Source: Shinella granuli
GTDB taxonomy: Bacteria; Pseudomonadota; Alphaproteobacteria; Rhizobiales; Rhizobiaceae
NCBI RefSeq assembly: GCF_004341885.1
Contig: NZ_SLVX01000024.1
Location: 40,583 to 104,582, forward strand
Direction of reading: 5' to 3'
DNA: 64,000 nucleotides
Numbering within the stretch: the stretch's first letter is position 1; the number at the start of each line of letters is the position of its first letter. Shown here in pieces: positions 44,356-53,720 of the stretch. The notes beneath the pieces are model-generated. The model did no database searches, was not told where the DNA came from, and was given only the letters and a program-made list of their open reading frames with translations. A program made the position numbers and the translations under genes.

Positions 44356-45561
44356 ATGGACGATATCGTCATCATCGGGGCGGGCGAGGCCGGCACCCGC
44401 GCAGCCTTCGCCACCCGCGAAGCCGGCTTTTCCGGCGCCGTCACGCTGATCGGCACGGAGCCGCACCTGCCCTACGAGCGTCCGCCGCTCTCCAAGCCGC
44501 TGGGCGGAGCCGTGCAGATGAAGACGATCTGCACGTCCGAGGCGCTGGAAGCCGCCGGCATTGCCTATCACCAGGGCCTTGCCGCCATCCGCATCGACGC
44601 CGCCCCCCGCAGCATAGCGCTCAGCGACGGCCGGGCATTGCCCTATGGCAAACTCCTGCTCGCCACCGGCGCCCAGACCCGCCGGCTGGCATGCCCCGGC
44701 GCCGAGCGCACGCTCGACTTCCGCACCTATCGCGATGCCGCGACCCTCTTTTCCCGCGCTGAAACCGGCGGGCCTGTCGCCATCATCGGCGGCGGGCTGA
44801 TCGGCATGGAGCTTGCCGCGGTGCTGCGGGGCAAGGGCATTGCCGTCAGCATCATCGAGGCAGCGCCCAGGCCGCTCGGACGGGCGGTTCCGCCACGCTT
44901 TGCCGAAAGGCTGCACGCCCGGCACCGGGAGGAGGGCGTGCATTTTCATCTCGGCCTTGGCATTGCCGAAATCACCCCCGATGCCGTCATGCTTGCCGAT
45001 GGCAGTCGCGTTCCCGCCGGCACTGTCATCTCGGCCATCGGCGTTCTGCCCGATATCACGCTTGCCGAGAGGGCAGGGCTCGCAACGGCGAACGGCATCC
45101 TCACCGACAGCTTCCTGCGCACGAGCGATCCGCATATCTTCGCCGCCGGCGACTGCGCCGCCGTCTCCCAGCCGGGCGGCCGCGCCATTCGGTTCGAGAG
45201 CTGGCGCAATGCGCGCAGCCAGGCCGAGACGGCCGCACGGAACATGACCGGCACCCGCGAGGCCTTTGCCGCCCTGCCCTGGTTCTGGTCCGATCAGTAC
45301 GATCTCGGCCTGCAGGTGGCAGGCCTGCCCCAGCCGGGGCACCAGAGCATCCTGCGACCGGTCGCCGGGGGCGAACTGGAATTCTACCTTGCGGACGGGC
45401 GCCTCGTGGCGGCGGCCGGCCTTGGCACCGGCAACGCGGTGGCGAAGGACGTCAAGCTGGCCGAGATGCTGATTGCCGCCGGCATCCGTCCCGATCTCTC
45501 GGCGCTTGCCGATCCGGCCGTCAACCTCAAGGCTCTTCTCAAGAGCGCCCGGGCCGCCTGA
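44356..45561 (+). CDS. FAD-dependent ferredoxin reductase (MocF-like)
   Basis: A 401-residue NAD(P)H-dependent reductase of the rubredoxin/ferredoxin reductase type. FAD motif GAGEAGT is at residues 8-14, the NAD(P)H motif GGGLIGMELAAVL in the middle, ATGAQTRRL and IFAAGDCAAVS at the usual positions, and the closing reductase domain contains WFWSDQYDLGLQVAG. It would take electrons from NAD(P)H to the Rieske ferredoxin. MocF holds this role in the rhizopine cluster. Its stop overlaps the next start by one base. Confidence 0.9.
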   Translation: MDDIVIIGAGEAGTRAAFATREAGFSGAVTLIGTEPHLPYERPPLSKPLGGAVQMKTICTSEALEAAGIAYHQGLAAIRIDAAPRSIALSDGRALPYGKLLLATGAQTRRLACPGAERTLDFRTYRDAATLFSRAETGGPVAIIGGGLIGMELAAVLRGKGIAVSIIEAAPRPLGRAVPPRFAERLHARHREEGVHFHLGLGIAEITPDAVMLADGSRVPAGTVISAIGVLPDITLAERAGLATANGILTDSFLRTSDPHIFAAGDCAAVSQPGGRAIRFESWRNARSQAETAARNMTGTREAFAALPWFWSDQYDLGLQVAGLPQPGHQSILRPVAGGELEFYLADGRLVAAAGLGTGNAVAKDVKLAEMLIAAGIRPDLSALADPAVNLKALLKSARAA

Positions 45562-46409
45562 TGCAGACGCTGCTCGTCTTCCAGTCGCTCTGGGCCATGG
45601 AGCGCCGCCATACGGATGGCCATGAACGCAGCCTTGCAGAAAACATCGCGATGATTGCAAGGGCAGGGTTCGACGGTGTCAGCGCGCACTATACCAACCG
45701 CGCCGATGTCACCCGCCTTAACGAGACACTAGGCGGCACCGGCCTGAAGATCGAAGGCGTCTGCTTCCCGCGCAGCATAGACGACCTGCGCCTGCCGCTG
45801 GAGCTGGCCGCCGAATTCCCGGTCAGCCATATCAACCTGCAACCCGATATCCGGCCGCGCCGGATCGAGGATTGCCTGCCGCTTCTCGACGGATGGATGC
45901 GGCTTGCCGAGGAGGCGGGCATTCCCGTCTATATCGAGACGCATCGCGACCGGATGACCACGGACCTCTATTTCACGCTCGATCTCCTTGACCGGCGGCC
46001 CGACCTGCCGCTTCTCGCCGACCTCTCGCATTTCCTGGTCGGCCGGGAGTTCGCCTTTCCGGTCTCGCAGGAGAACCATGCGCTGATCCGGCGCATCCTC
46101 GACAATGCCCAGGCCTTCCATGGCCGCATCGCCTCGCGCGAGCAGGTGCAGATCGAAATCTCCTTCCCGCATCACCGCCCCTGGGTCGATCTCTTCCGCG
46201 CGTGGTGGGACTACGGTTTCCGCGACTGGCGCTCCCGTGCGGCCGAGGATGCCGCACTGGTCTTCACCTGCGAGTTGGGGCCGAAACCCTATGCGATCAC
46301 CGGCCGGGACGGCAACGACACGACGGACCGGTGGGAGGAGGCGCTTCAGCTCCGGCGGATGGTGCTCGATCTCTGGGCTGCCGGTGCCGCGATCGCTCGG
46401 GATGGTTAA
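45561..46409 (+). CDS. Sugar phosphate isomerase/epimerase family TIM-barrel protein
   Basis: A 282-residue xylose-isomerase-like TIM barrel (AP endonuclease 2 superfamily). Metal-binding segments are visible as YIETHRDRMTTD and LADLSHFLVG, plus a late EISFPHHRPW. Relatives include IolE, IolI and MocC, which act on inosose-type compounds. As the last gene of the moc-like cluster it would handle the ring product after oxygenation (inference). It is convergent with treY, whose stop lies seven bases after its own. Confidence 0.8.
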   Translation: MQTLLVFQSLWAMERRHTDGHERSLAENIAMIARAGFDGVSAHYTNRADVTRLNETLGGTGLKIEGVCFPRSIDDLRLPLELAAEFPVSHINLQPDIRPRRIEDCLPLLDGWMRLAEEAGIPVYIETHRDRMTTDLYFTLDLLDRRPDLPLLADLSHFLVGREFAFPVSQENHALIRRILDNAQAFHGRIASREQVQIEISFPHHRPWVDLFRAWWDYGFRDWRSRAAEDAALVFTCELGPKPYAITGRDGNDTTDRWEEALQLRRMVLDLWAAGAAIARDG

Positions 46410-46416
46410 CGAATGC

Positions 46417-49071
46417 TTACCTACTGGTCCACCGAAAGGAGCAGTGCCGCAGGGGACTTGGCGAAGAGGAGGGAAAGCGGGAGATCCTGGCCGAGCGTGA
46501 AAGTGTCTCCATCGAGAACGGAGCGCACGACGCAACCAACCAAGCGAGAGGGGAGGGCAGTGGCCATCTCGCGCAGGGCCGTATCCTGCAACAGCAGGGT
46601 GCCGGGTGCCACCTTTCCAAAGGCGAGCCGGGGAACGGCGACGATCGCGAAGGCCTGCTGCGTGCCGCGCAGGAAGGCAAGCACGCCACCGTCTCCGCCG
46701 GAAACGGCGAGGGGCTGGTAAGGGCCCGAGAAGGGGAGGGGGCTCTTCCGTCTTGCCGCCAGCACGGTCGCCGTGAGCCATTGCTTGTAGAGGGGAAAGG
46801 CCGCACCGGCGGGTTCAGGCCTTTCGGGGATCGCCATTCCGGTGACATCCAGCATCGCCGGTTGTCGGGATCGACGAGGGAGAAATCGCAGCGCTCGCTG
46901 CCCTGGTAGAGATCGGGAATGCCCGGCGCCGTCAGCTTGATCATCGCCTGGCTGAGGGCATTCACCCGGCCGGCATCGATGAAGGGGGCAAGTGTCGCGT
47001 CGAAATCCCGCAGGAAGGCATCGTGCCGCATCAGACCGTCGATGAAAGCACCGACCAACCGCTCGTATTCGGCATCGGGTTCTGTCCAGTTCGTGGCGCG
47101 TTTGGCCTCGCGCAGGGCCTTGGTGGCGTAGAGCCTCATCCGCTCCGCCAGTGCCTGCAGCACAGCGGAATCGCCAAGGGCACCGGAGGGCCAGATGCCG
47201 GCGAGCGACTGATAGATGAGCCATTCTACCTCCGGCTCCGGCACCGTTCGCCCATCGAACATGGTGCGCAGGGATGCGTTGAGCGCGCTCCATCGCCGCG
47301 TCGCGGCAATCCAGGTGTCCGGCGCTTCGGTCAGCGTGTAAAGCCGGGCGCGGGCATCTTCGCCCCGCTTCGTATCATGGGTCGCGGTTGCCGACAGGCC
47401 GTGCAGCATGGTCTCGGCCCGGTGCGCCATGAAGGCATCAAAGGCCGATACGCCACCGATCGCGGCACCGGGATCGCCCCCGACCTCATTCAGGGCGATG
47501 ACGGCGTTTTCCCGATAGAAAAGGGTGTCTTCCACCGCCTTTGCCATGATCGGGCCGCTGAGTTGCTGGAAGCGCCGCCGGAATTCGGCGCGGGAGCCTG
47601 CTTCGGCAGGATGCGGATCGTCGACCAGAAGGCCGGCCACAAAATCGATCGCGGAACGGAGTTCGTCCCCCTCCGCCGCCTCGATCGCGTCCTTGCGTAC
47701 ACCCTGCACCAAGATGCGGTCGCCTTCGGGCACCACGGTCGCCGTCGTATAGGTTCGGTAGACGGGCAGCGCGATGATAAGGGAGCGGATCGCCCCGGCC
47801 AGTGCCCCACGGTCGAATTCCAGCCCGTCCGCATCGGCGATCGCCCTTGCAAGGCGCGCGACGCCCGCCACCTCGCCCGCAAAGTTCTCCATCAGCATCT
47901 GGCGTTTGGCGCTCCGCCTCTCCTCGGAATAGGAATTCTGCCGGTCCGGCGGTTTCAATGCGGTGAAAGCCTGTTGCAGCCGTTTCTGCCCCCATTCATC
48001 GACGAGAACATCCGCAAGCGCCCCAATGAATTCGTAACCGGTCGTGCCCTGGACGGGCCAATCCGCCGGGAAGGGTTCGTTCCTCTCCAGGATCTTTTCC
48101 GTGATGATGGAGGGCGCGGGGCCGACGGCATCGCGCAGGCGCCTGAGATAGCCGAGAGGATCGGCAAGCCCGTCGACATGGTCGATCCTGAGCCCGTCCA
48201 GGATCCCCTCGCGCACGAGGTCGATGATCAGGTGGTGAGTATCTTCGAAGACGCCGACATCCTCCACGCGCATGCCCACCAGGCCGGCGATCTCGAAGAA
48301 GCGGCGATAATTGAGGTGCCGGCCGGCGGTCTTCCAGTCGGTCAGCCGCCAGGGTTGGGCATCGTGTATTGCATGAAGCCGCGCGACGTCCCGCGATATC
48401 GCCTCCAACCCTTCGGCGATGGCCTTACGATGGCCCGGGGTCGCAAGCACGCCGGACAGGCGGCGCCGGTTTTCCGCCTCGTCCCCGGGCTGGAGGCCGG
48501 CGCCGGCCGTGCACAGATCCGCAAGGGCCGGCCACCTCACATCCGCCAGAGCCTGCGGATAGCTGTGCGGATGCAGCGGATAGAAGGTCTCGTGATAGCG
48601 AAGCGCTGGCACGACGTCGCGCGGGTCGAGCGCAAGGCTTATCGCCCCGCTTGCCAGCTCCGCGTCGAAGCCGCTGCCGAGAAAGGGAAGCGTCAGGCGC
48701 TCGGACCAGTCGATATCGAAATGCCGGGCATATGGACTGTCCGCCCCCCATGTCACGACACTCCGCCACCAGGGATTTTCCAGATGGGCGGCCATGTGGT
48801 TGGGAACGATATCGAGGATGAGACCCATGCCGCGGTCGTGCAGGTCGCGCGACAGGCGCCGCAGGCCGTCGAGCCCGCCGAGGCACGGATCGATTTCGTT
48901 TGCATGGGTGATGTCATAGCCATGGGTCGAGCCACCGACCGCCGTCATGACGGGAGACGCATAGAGATGGCTGATACCGAGCGCCTCGAGATAGGGCACG
49001 AGCCGGCGGGCGGCGGCAAAATCCAGGCCGTTGCGGAACTGGAGGCGATAGGTCGAACGGATCGGGATCAA
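46417..49071 (-). CDS. treY: Maltooligosyl trehalose synthase, frameshifted near the 3' end
   Basis: TreY turns the reducing-end glucose of maltooligosaccharides into a trehalose unit. The GH13 regions are clear: LILDIVPNH, GLRIDHVDG (catalytic Asp near 297) and TEKILERNEPFP. The start is taken as TTG at 49071 (MIPIRSTYRLQF) because GAGG lies seven bases upstream. Normal homology runs to FSLVDPDNRR, then this frame becomes Ser/Pro/Arg-rich; the proper C-terminus (LYKQWLTATVLAARR, VLAFLRGTQQAFAIVAVPRL) continues in the -1 frame and stops at 46421. A single base is missing near 46865-46875, either a mutation or a sequencing error. Confidence 0.85.
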   Translation of the reverse strand: MIPIRSTYRLQFRNGLDFAAARRLVPYLEALGISHLYASPVMTAVGGSTHGYDITHANEIDPCLGGLDGLRRLSRDLHDRGMGLILDIVPNHMAAHLENPWWRSVVTWGADSPYARHFDIDWSERLTLPFLGSGFDAELASGAISLALDPRDVVPALRYHETFYPLHPHSYPQALADVRWPALADLCTAGAGLQPGDEAENRRRLSGVLATPGHRKAIAEGLEAISRDVARLHAIHDAQPWRLTDWKTAGRHLNYRRFFEIAGLVGMRVEDVGVFEDTHHLIIDLVREGILDGLRIDHVDGLADPLGYLRRLRDAVGPAPSIITEKILERNEPFPADWPVQGTTGYEFIGALADVLVDEWGQKRLQQAFTALKPPDRQNSYSEERRSAKRQMLMENFAGEVAGVARLARAIADADGLEFDRGALAGAIRSLIIALPVYRTYTTATVVPEGDRILVQGVRKDAIEAAEGDELRSAIDFVAGLLVDDPHPAEAGSRAEFRRRFQQLSGPIMAKAVEDTLFYRENAVIALNEVGGDPGAAIGGVSAFDAFMAHRAETMLHGLSATATHDTKRGEDARARLYTLTEAPDTWIAATRRWSALNASLRTMFDGRTVPEPEVEWLIYQSLAGIWPSGALGDSAVLQALAERMRLYATKALREAKRATNWTEPDAEYERLVGAFIDGLMRHDAFLRDFDATLAPFIDAGRVNALSQAMIKLTAPGIPDLYQGSERCDFSLVDPDNRRCWMSPEWRSPKGLNPPVRPFPSTSNGSRRPCWRQDGRAPSPSRALTSPSPFPAETVACLPSCAARSRPSRSSPFPGSPLERWHPAPCCCRIRPCARWPLPSPLAWLVASCAPFSMETLSRSARISRFPSSSPSPLRHCSFRWTSR

Positions 49072-49104
49072 GACATTGCCTCGCTGGCCGGCGGTACGCA
49101 ACGG

Positions 49105-49476
49105 TCAGGTCCGGCGGCGCTTGAAATCCGATTGCGAAACGACACCGGCCAGCCGGTTCTGGCGATCCAGCACGGCAAGGCGGCGCAGATGCAGCGACTG
49201 CATGTTGGCCAGCACGCTTTCCGGCTCCTCGTCGTCGAAGCAATAGGTGATGTTGGTCGTCATGACGTCGCTGACCTTGGTGGTTTCCGCATCGAGCCCC
49301 GGCGCGACGGCACGCAGGATGATGTCGCGATCGGTAAGCGTGCCGACAAGACCGCTGGCATCCGCCACGGGCAGGAAGGCGATATCCCATTCCGCCATCA
49401 GGCTTGCGGCATACTGCAGGGTCTCCTCGGGCCGGACGAGATGGACATTGCGGGTCATGATGTCGCCGATGGGCAT
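49105..49476 (-). CDS. CBS-domain pair protein 1
   Basis: A 123-residue protein formed almost only of two CBS domains (IMTRNVHLVRPEETLQYAASLM and VMTTNITYCFDDEEPESVLANM), ending QSDFKRRRT. Such stand-alone pairs bind adenosyl ligands and act as energy-state modules. GAGGT precedes the start MPIGDIMT. It lies between treZ and treY on the same strand, 33 bases before treY, so it may be part of the trehalose operon and tune it to ATP status (inference). A second such protein is at 55411-55803. Confidence 0.88.
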   Translation of the reverse strand: MPIGDIMTRNVHLVRPEETLQYAASLMAEWDIAFLPVADASGLVGTLTDRDIILRAVAPGLDAETTKVSDVMTTNITYCFDDEEPESVLANMQSLHLRRLAVLDRQNRLAGVVSQSDFKRRRT

Positions 49477-49599
49477 GAGGACCTCTTGCTGCGCTTTGAC
49501 GAGAGCATGTCCGGATGAAGGAATGTCGCCTCGGCACCGGACTGCGATAAAAACAACACTCTAAAGCCGCGCCGGCGAACCGGGTCCGACGGCGCTGCT

Positions 49600-51423
49600 C
49601 TAGAAACAGACGAGCGGCACTTTGGTTCCAATGGCGGCTCCACGCGGCGGCTTGCCGGCGCGATCGATGGTGACGGCAATCGCCGGCCCGGCCGCGCCGT
49701 CCGCCCCCCGTTCGAAGATCGTCTCTCCGCCGGCCGCCGGCCAGGCCTTGCGTTCCGTCGTCAGGTTTACGCGCAGGCGAAGCGTCCCAGCAGAGAAATG
49801 CCAGTCCACGGCAAGAACGCCGTCCTCGGCAGGCAGGATCTGCGGCGCGGCTGCCGCGGAGAGCAGCGGCGCGACATGCGCCTGCCGGAGCCGGATGAGA
49901 TAGCGCACGAAATCCATCCGCCGCCGGCCATCGGGCGATGCGGCGCGCGACCAGTCGAGCGTCGAGCGCCGCATCGTCTCCTCCGCGATCGGATCGGGAA
50001 GATCGTCGAGGGTCTTGTCCGTCTCCAGCCCGCCGAACTTCTCCGCCTCCTGCTTGCGCCCCTGCCGTACAGCCTGGGCAAGATCGCCGGTGAAATCGGC
50101 GAAGAAGAGGAAGGGGCGTTCCTCGCCATATTCTTCGCCCATGAAAAGCATGGGGGCCGGTGGCGCCAGCAACAGCATCGCCGTCATGACGTCGAACAGC
50201 GCCGGATCGGCAATCTGCGTGAGCCGGTCACCGAAGGCGCGGTTGCCGACCTGGTCGTGGTTCTGCAGGAAATTGACGTTGACCTGCGGCGGCAGGCGGT
50301 CCTGCGGCGCCGGCCCCACCCGGTCCTGGTTGCGATCCGCATGCACGAAGCCCTTGGCTGTCGCCTCACGCAGGAGAGCCGTGGTGTTTTCCGCGAAGGG
50401 CGCGTAGTGCCCCTGCCGCTCCCCGGTGGCGACGACATGCAGGGCGTGATGGAACGCGTCGTTCCAGCCGGCCGTATAGTGGCGCACCACGCCGCCATCG
50501 CGGTTGAGAAGGCTCTTGCGGCTCAACTGATCCTCGACGACGAGATGCACCGGCCGGTCCGGCACTGCCTGCCGGACCGTTTCCGCCATCTCGATGAGGA
50601 CATGCTTTTCGCTCTCGTCGCTGATCTCCTCGGTCGCATCGAGACGCAGGCCGTCGAACCGGTAGTCGACGATCCATTGCAGAGCATTGTCGATGAAATA
50701 GCGGCGCACCGGCTCCTGCTCGAAGGCAAGCGCCGCGCCCCAGGGCGTATGGCGCTCGGGATGGAAGAAGGCCGGAGCGATGCGCGGCAGGATGTTCCCG
50801 ACCGGGCCGAAATGATTGTAGACGACATCGAGCAGGACCATGATTCCATGGCCATGGGCGGCATCGACCAGCGCCCTGAGGTCATCGGGCGTGCCGTAGG
50901 CGTTGTGCGGCGCATAGTGCAGCACGCCGTCATAGCCCCAGCCGCGTCGCCCGGCGAAATGCGCGACGGGCATGATCTCGATGGCGGTGATGCCGACGTC
51001 ACGGACATGGGCAAGCCGGTCGATGGCGGCACGGAAGGTGCCTTCCGGCGTGAAGGTGCCGATATGCAGCTCGTAGAGCACCGCCTCCTCCCAGGGACGG
51101 CCCTTCCAGCCGGGGTGTTGCCAGGCATGGCTGGCATGGTCGACGACGATGGACGGGCCTTCGACACCCTTCTCCTGCGCATGCGAGGCGGGATCGGGAA
51201 TCACAAGACCATCGGGGAGGCGGAAGGAATAACGGTCGCCGGGCCGGGCAAGATCTGTCTCGGCCGTATGCCAGCCTTCACCCGCCGGGCGCATGGCGAT
51301 CTCGTTTCCTCCGACGAGCAGCGTGACCGTCTCTTCGGCAGGCGCCCAGAGGCGGAATTGCACCCGGCCGTCCTCGAGGAGGCTCGGTCCCCAGCGTCCC
51401 AGCGTCGACGATGTCTGCGTCAT
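49600..51423 (-). CDS. treZ: Malto-oligosyltrehalose trehalohydrolase
   Basis: A 607-residue GH13 enzyme that releases trehalose from the TreY product. An N-terminal beta domain opens with GRWGPSLLEDG; conserved regions are DVVYNHFGP (199-207), GLRLDATEEI with nucleophile D262, VVED with acid E297 and the NFLQNHDQVGNRAFGDR loop. The start at 51423 has GAGAGGA six bases upstream. It begins the minus-strand trehalose operon and is divergent from glgX over a 203-base region with EcfG-like promoter motifs. Confidence 0.93.
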   Translation of the reverse strand: MTQTSSTLGRWGPSLLEDGRVQFRLWAPAEETVTLLVGGNEIAMRPAGEGWHTAETDLARPGDRYSFRLPDGLVIPDPASHAQEKGVEGPSIVVDHASHAWQHPGWKGRPWEEAVLYELHIGTFTPEGTFRAAIDRLAHVRDVGITAIEIMPVAHFAGRRGWGYDGVLHYAPHNAYGTPDDLRALVDAAHGHGIMVLLDVVYNHFGPVGNILPRIAPAFFHPERHTPWGAALAFEQEPVRRYFIDNALQWIVDYRFDGLRLDATEEISDESEKHVLIEMAETVRQAVPDRPVHLVVEDQLSRKSLLNRDGGVVRHYTAGWNDAFHHALHVVATGERQGHYAPFAENTTALLREATAKGFVHADRNQDRVGPAPQDRLPPQVNVNFLQNHDQVGNRAFGDRLTQIADPALFDVMTAMLLLAPPAPMLFMGEEYGEERPFLFFADFTGDLAQAVRQGRKQEAEKFGGLETDKTLDDLPDPIAEETMRRSTLDWSRAASPDGRRRMDFVRYLIRLRQAHVAPLLSAAAAPQILPAEDGVLAVDWHFSAGTLRLRVNLTTERKAWPAAGGETIFERGADGAAGPAIAVTIDRAGKPPRGAAIGTKVPLVCF

Positions 51424-51452
51424 GCGGATCCTCTCGTGGCGTAATGGGGGAG

Positions 51453-51479
51453 GGAACCGGGCGGCGACGAAAATGTTCC
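51453..51479. promoter_or_regulatory. Face-to-face EcfG-like motifs between treZ and glgX
   Basis: Plus strand: GGAAC (51453-51457), 16 bases, TGTT (51474-51477). Minus strand: GGAAC (complement of 51475-51479), 16 bases, GGTT (complement of 51455-51458). Both have one mismatch to the general stress promoter GGAAC-N16/17-CGTT and overlap each other almost completely. Trehalose genes are known targets of the general stress response in rhizobia. Confidence 0.4.
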
Positions 51480-51626
51480 GGAACAAATCGCGCCTTTTCG
51501 CATTGCACCATCGCTCTCTTCGCACCCCCGACCGGCGCTTCCGAAACCCGTCGCAGGTCGCGATGGAACATCCGCAGCAGCGGTCCGGGCTTCAGGAGCC
51601 GCATGCTCGACCGAAGGGGACATCAC

Positions 51627-53711
51627 ATGGGCTATTCATTTTCCGAACTCGATTTCATGAAGCCGGAACTCGGCGCCGAATTCACCGGCGAGGGCACGCA
51701 TTTCGCCGTGTTCTCTGCCCACGCCGAACAGATGGAGCTCTGCCTGTTTTCCGACGACGGCAAGGAGGAGACGGCGCGCCTGCCGCTCCCCAAGCGCGAG
51801 GGCGGCATCTGGTCCGGCTATATTGCCGGCTTGAAGCCCGGCACCGTCTACGGCTACCGGGCGCAAGGCCCCTACGATCCGAAGAACGGCCACCGCTTCA
51901 ATCCGAACAAGCTGCTGCTCGATCCCTATGCCAAGGAGATCATCGGCGAGATAGCCTGGGACGATGCGCTCTACGGCTACCGCATCGGCGATCCGGAGGA
52001 AGACCTCTCCTTCGACGATCGCGACAGCGCGCCCTTCATGGTCAAGGGCGTGGTGCAGGATCCGGATTTCGACTGGGCGGGCGATGCCGCCATCCGCCGG
52101 CCCTGGACCGAGACGATCATCTACGAGGCGCATGTGCGCGGCATGACGATGAACCATCCGGGCGTGCCGGAAGAGCTGCGCGGCACCTTCATGGGCATGG
52201 CGAGCGACCCGATCATCGAGCATCTCGTCGACCTCGGCATTTCCGCCATCGAACTCCTGCCGATCCAGTATTTTCCCGACGACCGCCATCTCCTGGAAAA
52301 GGGCCTGCGCAACTATTGGGGCTACCAGACGCTCGGCTTCTTCGCGCCGCAGCCGCGTTTCCTCTCCGGCCGTGCCGTCATCGAGTTCAAGACCATGGTG
52401 AAACGCTTCCATGCCGCCGGCATCGAGGTGATCATGGATGTCGTCTACAACCACACGGCCGAAGGTTCCGAGCGCGGCCCGACCCTCAGCTTCCGCGGGC
52501 TCGACAATCTCAGCTATTACCGCCTGTCGCCGGACGACCTGCGCCACACCTATGACACGACGGGCACCGGCAACACGCTCAACATCGCCCATCCCATGGT
52601 GCTGCGCATGGTGCTCGACAGCCTGCGCTACTGGGTCGGCATCATGCATGTCGACGGCTTCCGCTTCGATCTGGCCAGCACCCTCGGCCGCACGCGGCAC
52701 ATCGAGTTCGACCGCCAAGGCACGTTCTTCGATGCGATCCGGCAGGATCCGATGCTTTCCGGCGTGAAACTGATCGCCGAACCGTGGGACGTCGGCGACG
52801 GCGGCTACCAGGTCGGCGGTTTCCCGCATCCTTTCCGGGAATGGAACGACAAGTATCGCGACGACGTGCGCCGCTTCTGGAAGGGCGATGACGGCCTCGT
52901 TTCGGGGCTTGCGGCACGGCTCACCGGCTCGGCTCCGCAGTTCCACCATTCCGACCGCGGCGCCACCTCGTCGGTCAACCTGATCAGCGCCCATGACGGC
53001 TTCACGCTCATGGACACCGTCTCCTATGACGGCAAGCACAACGAGGCCAATGGCGAGGACAACCGCGACGGCCATTCCGCCAACCACTCGCACAATATGG
53101 GCGCCGAAGGGCCGACCGAGGACGAGGCCATCCGCGCGGCGCGCGACCGTCGCCGGCGCAACATGATCGCGACCCTGCTGCTCAGCCAGGGCGTGCCGAT
53201 GCTGCTCGGCGGCGACGAGCTCGGCAACAGCCAGAGCGGAAACAACAACGCCTATTGCCAGGACAACGCGATCGGCTGGACAGACTGGAACGGTCTAGAC
53301 GATCCGTTCCTCAATTTCTGCAAGGGCGCCATCGCCTTCCGCAAGGCCCATCCGGTGCTCCGGCAGGAGCGGTTCCTGACGGGCGAAGCGGGGGAGGGCG
53401 GCACGGTCGAGATCGCCTGGTACAAGCCGGACGGCGGCGACATGACCGATGCTACCTGGACGGACGGCAATCTGCGCACCCTCGGTCTCTTCCTCGCAAA
53501 ACCGGCCAACGGGGAAGGGGCGGACCAGCTCTTCATGGTCTTCAATGCAGGCGGGGATTGCGACGTGATGCTGCCCGCCGCAAACGGCATCACGGCATGG
53601 AAGCGGACGCTCGACACGGGATCGCAAGACGGCGCCTTCACCGAACATCCTGCGGACGGCCCCGTCATGGTCGCCGGCGCAAGCATCGCCGTCTTCGAAC
53701 CTGCGGGATGA
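51627..53711 (+). CDS. glgX: Glycogen debranching enzyme GlgX/TreX
   Basis: A 694-residue GH13 isoamylase-type enzyme that cuts alpha-1,6 branches of glycogen. An N-terminal CBM48-like domain (AEFTGEGTHFAVFSAHAE) precedes the barrel with DVVYNHT (271-277), GFRFDLA with nucleophile D348, KLIAEPWD with acid E385 and SAHDGFTLMDTVSY. The start at 51627 follows AAGGGG. In trehalose clusters it supplies linear maltooligosaccharides to TreY and TreZ and is then called TreX. Confidence 0.94.
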   Translation: MGYSFSELDFMKPELGAEFTGEGTHFAVFSAHAEQMELCLFSDDGKEETARLPLPKREGGIWSGYIAGLKPGTVYGYRAQGPYDPKNGHRFNPNKLLLDPYAKEIIGEIAWDDALYGYRIGDPEEDLSFDDRDSAPFMVKGVVQDPDFDWAGDAAIRRPWTETIIYEAHVRGMTMNHPGVPEELRGTFMGMASDPIIEHLVDLGISAIELLPIQYFPDDRHLLEKGLRNYWGYQTLGFFAPQPRFLSGRAVIEFKTMVKRFHAAGIEVIMDVVYNHTAEGSERGPTLSFRGLDNLSYYRLSPDDLRHTYDTTGTGNTLNIAHPMVLRMVLDSLRYWVGIMHVDGFRFDLASTLGRTRHIEFDRQGTFFDAIRQDPMLSGVKLIAEPWDVGDGGYQVGGFPHPFREWNDKYRDDVRRFWKGDDGLVSGLAARLTGSAPQFHHSDRGATSSVNLISAHDGFTLMDTVSYDGKHNEANGEDNRDGHSANHSHNMGAEGPTEDEAIRAARDRRRRNMIATLLLSQGVPMLLGGDELGNSQSGNNNAYCQDNAIGWTDWNGLDDPFLNFCKGAIAFRKAHPVLRQERFLTGEAGEGGTVEIAWYKPDGGDMTDATWTDGNLRTLGLFLAKPANGEGADQLFMVFNAGGDCDVMLPAANGITAWKRTLDTGSQDGAFTEHPADGPVMVAGASIAVFEPAG

Positions 53712-53720
53712 CGATCGACC

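Noticed and set aside
47023..49518. An 831-codon plus-strand open frame opposite treY
   Set aside because: Composition of a shadow frame; treY on the other strand has all GH13 motifs.
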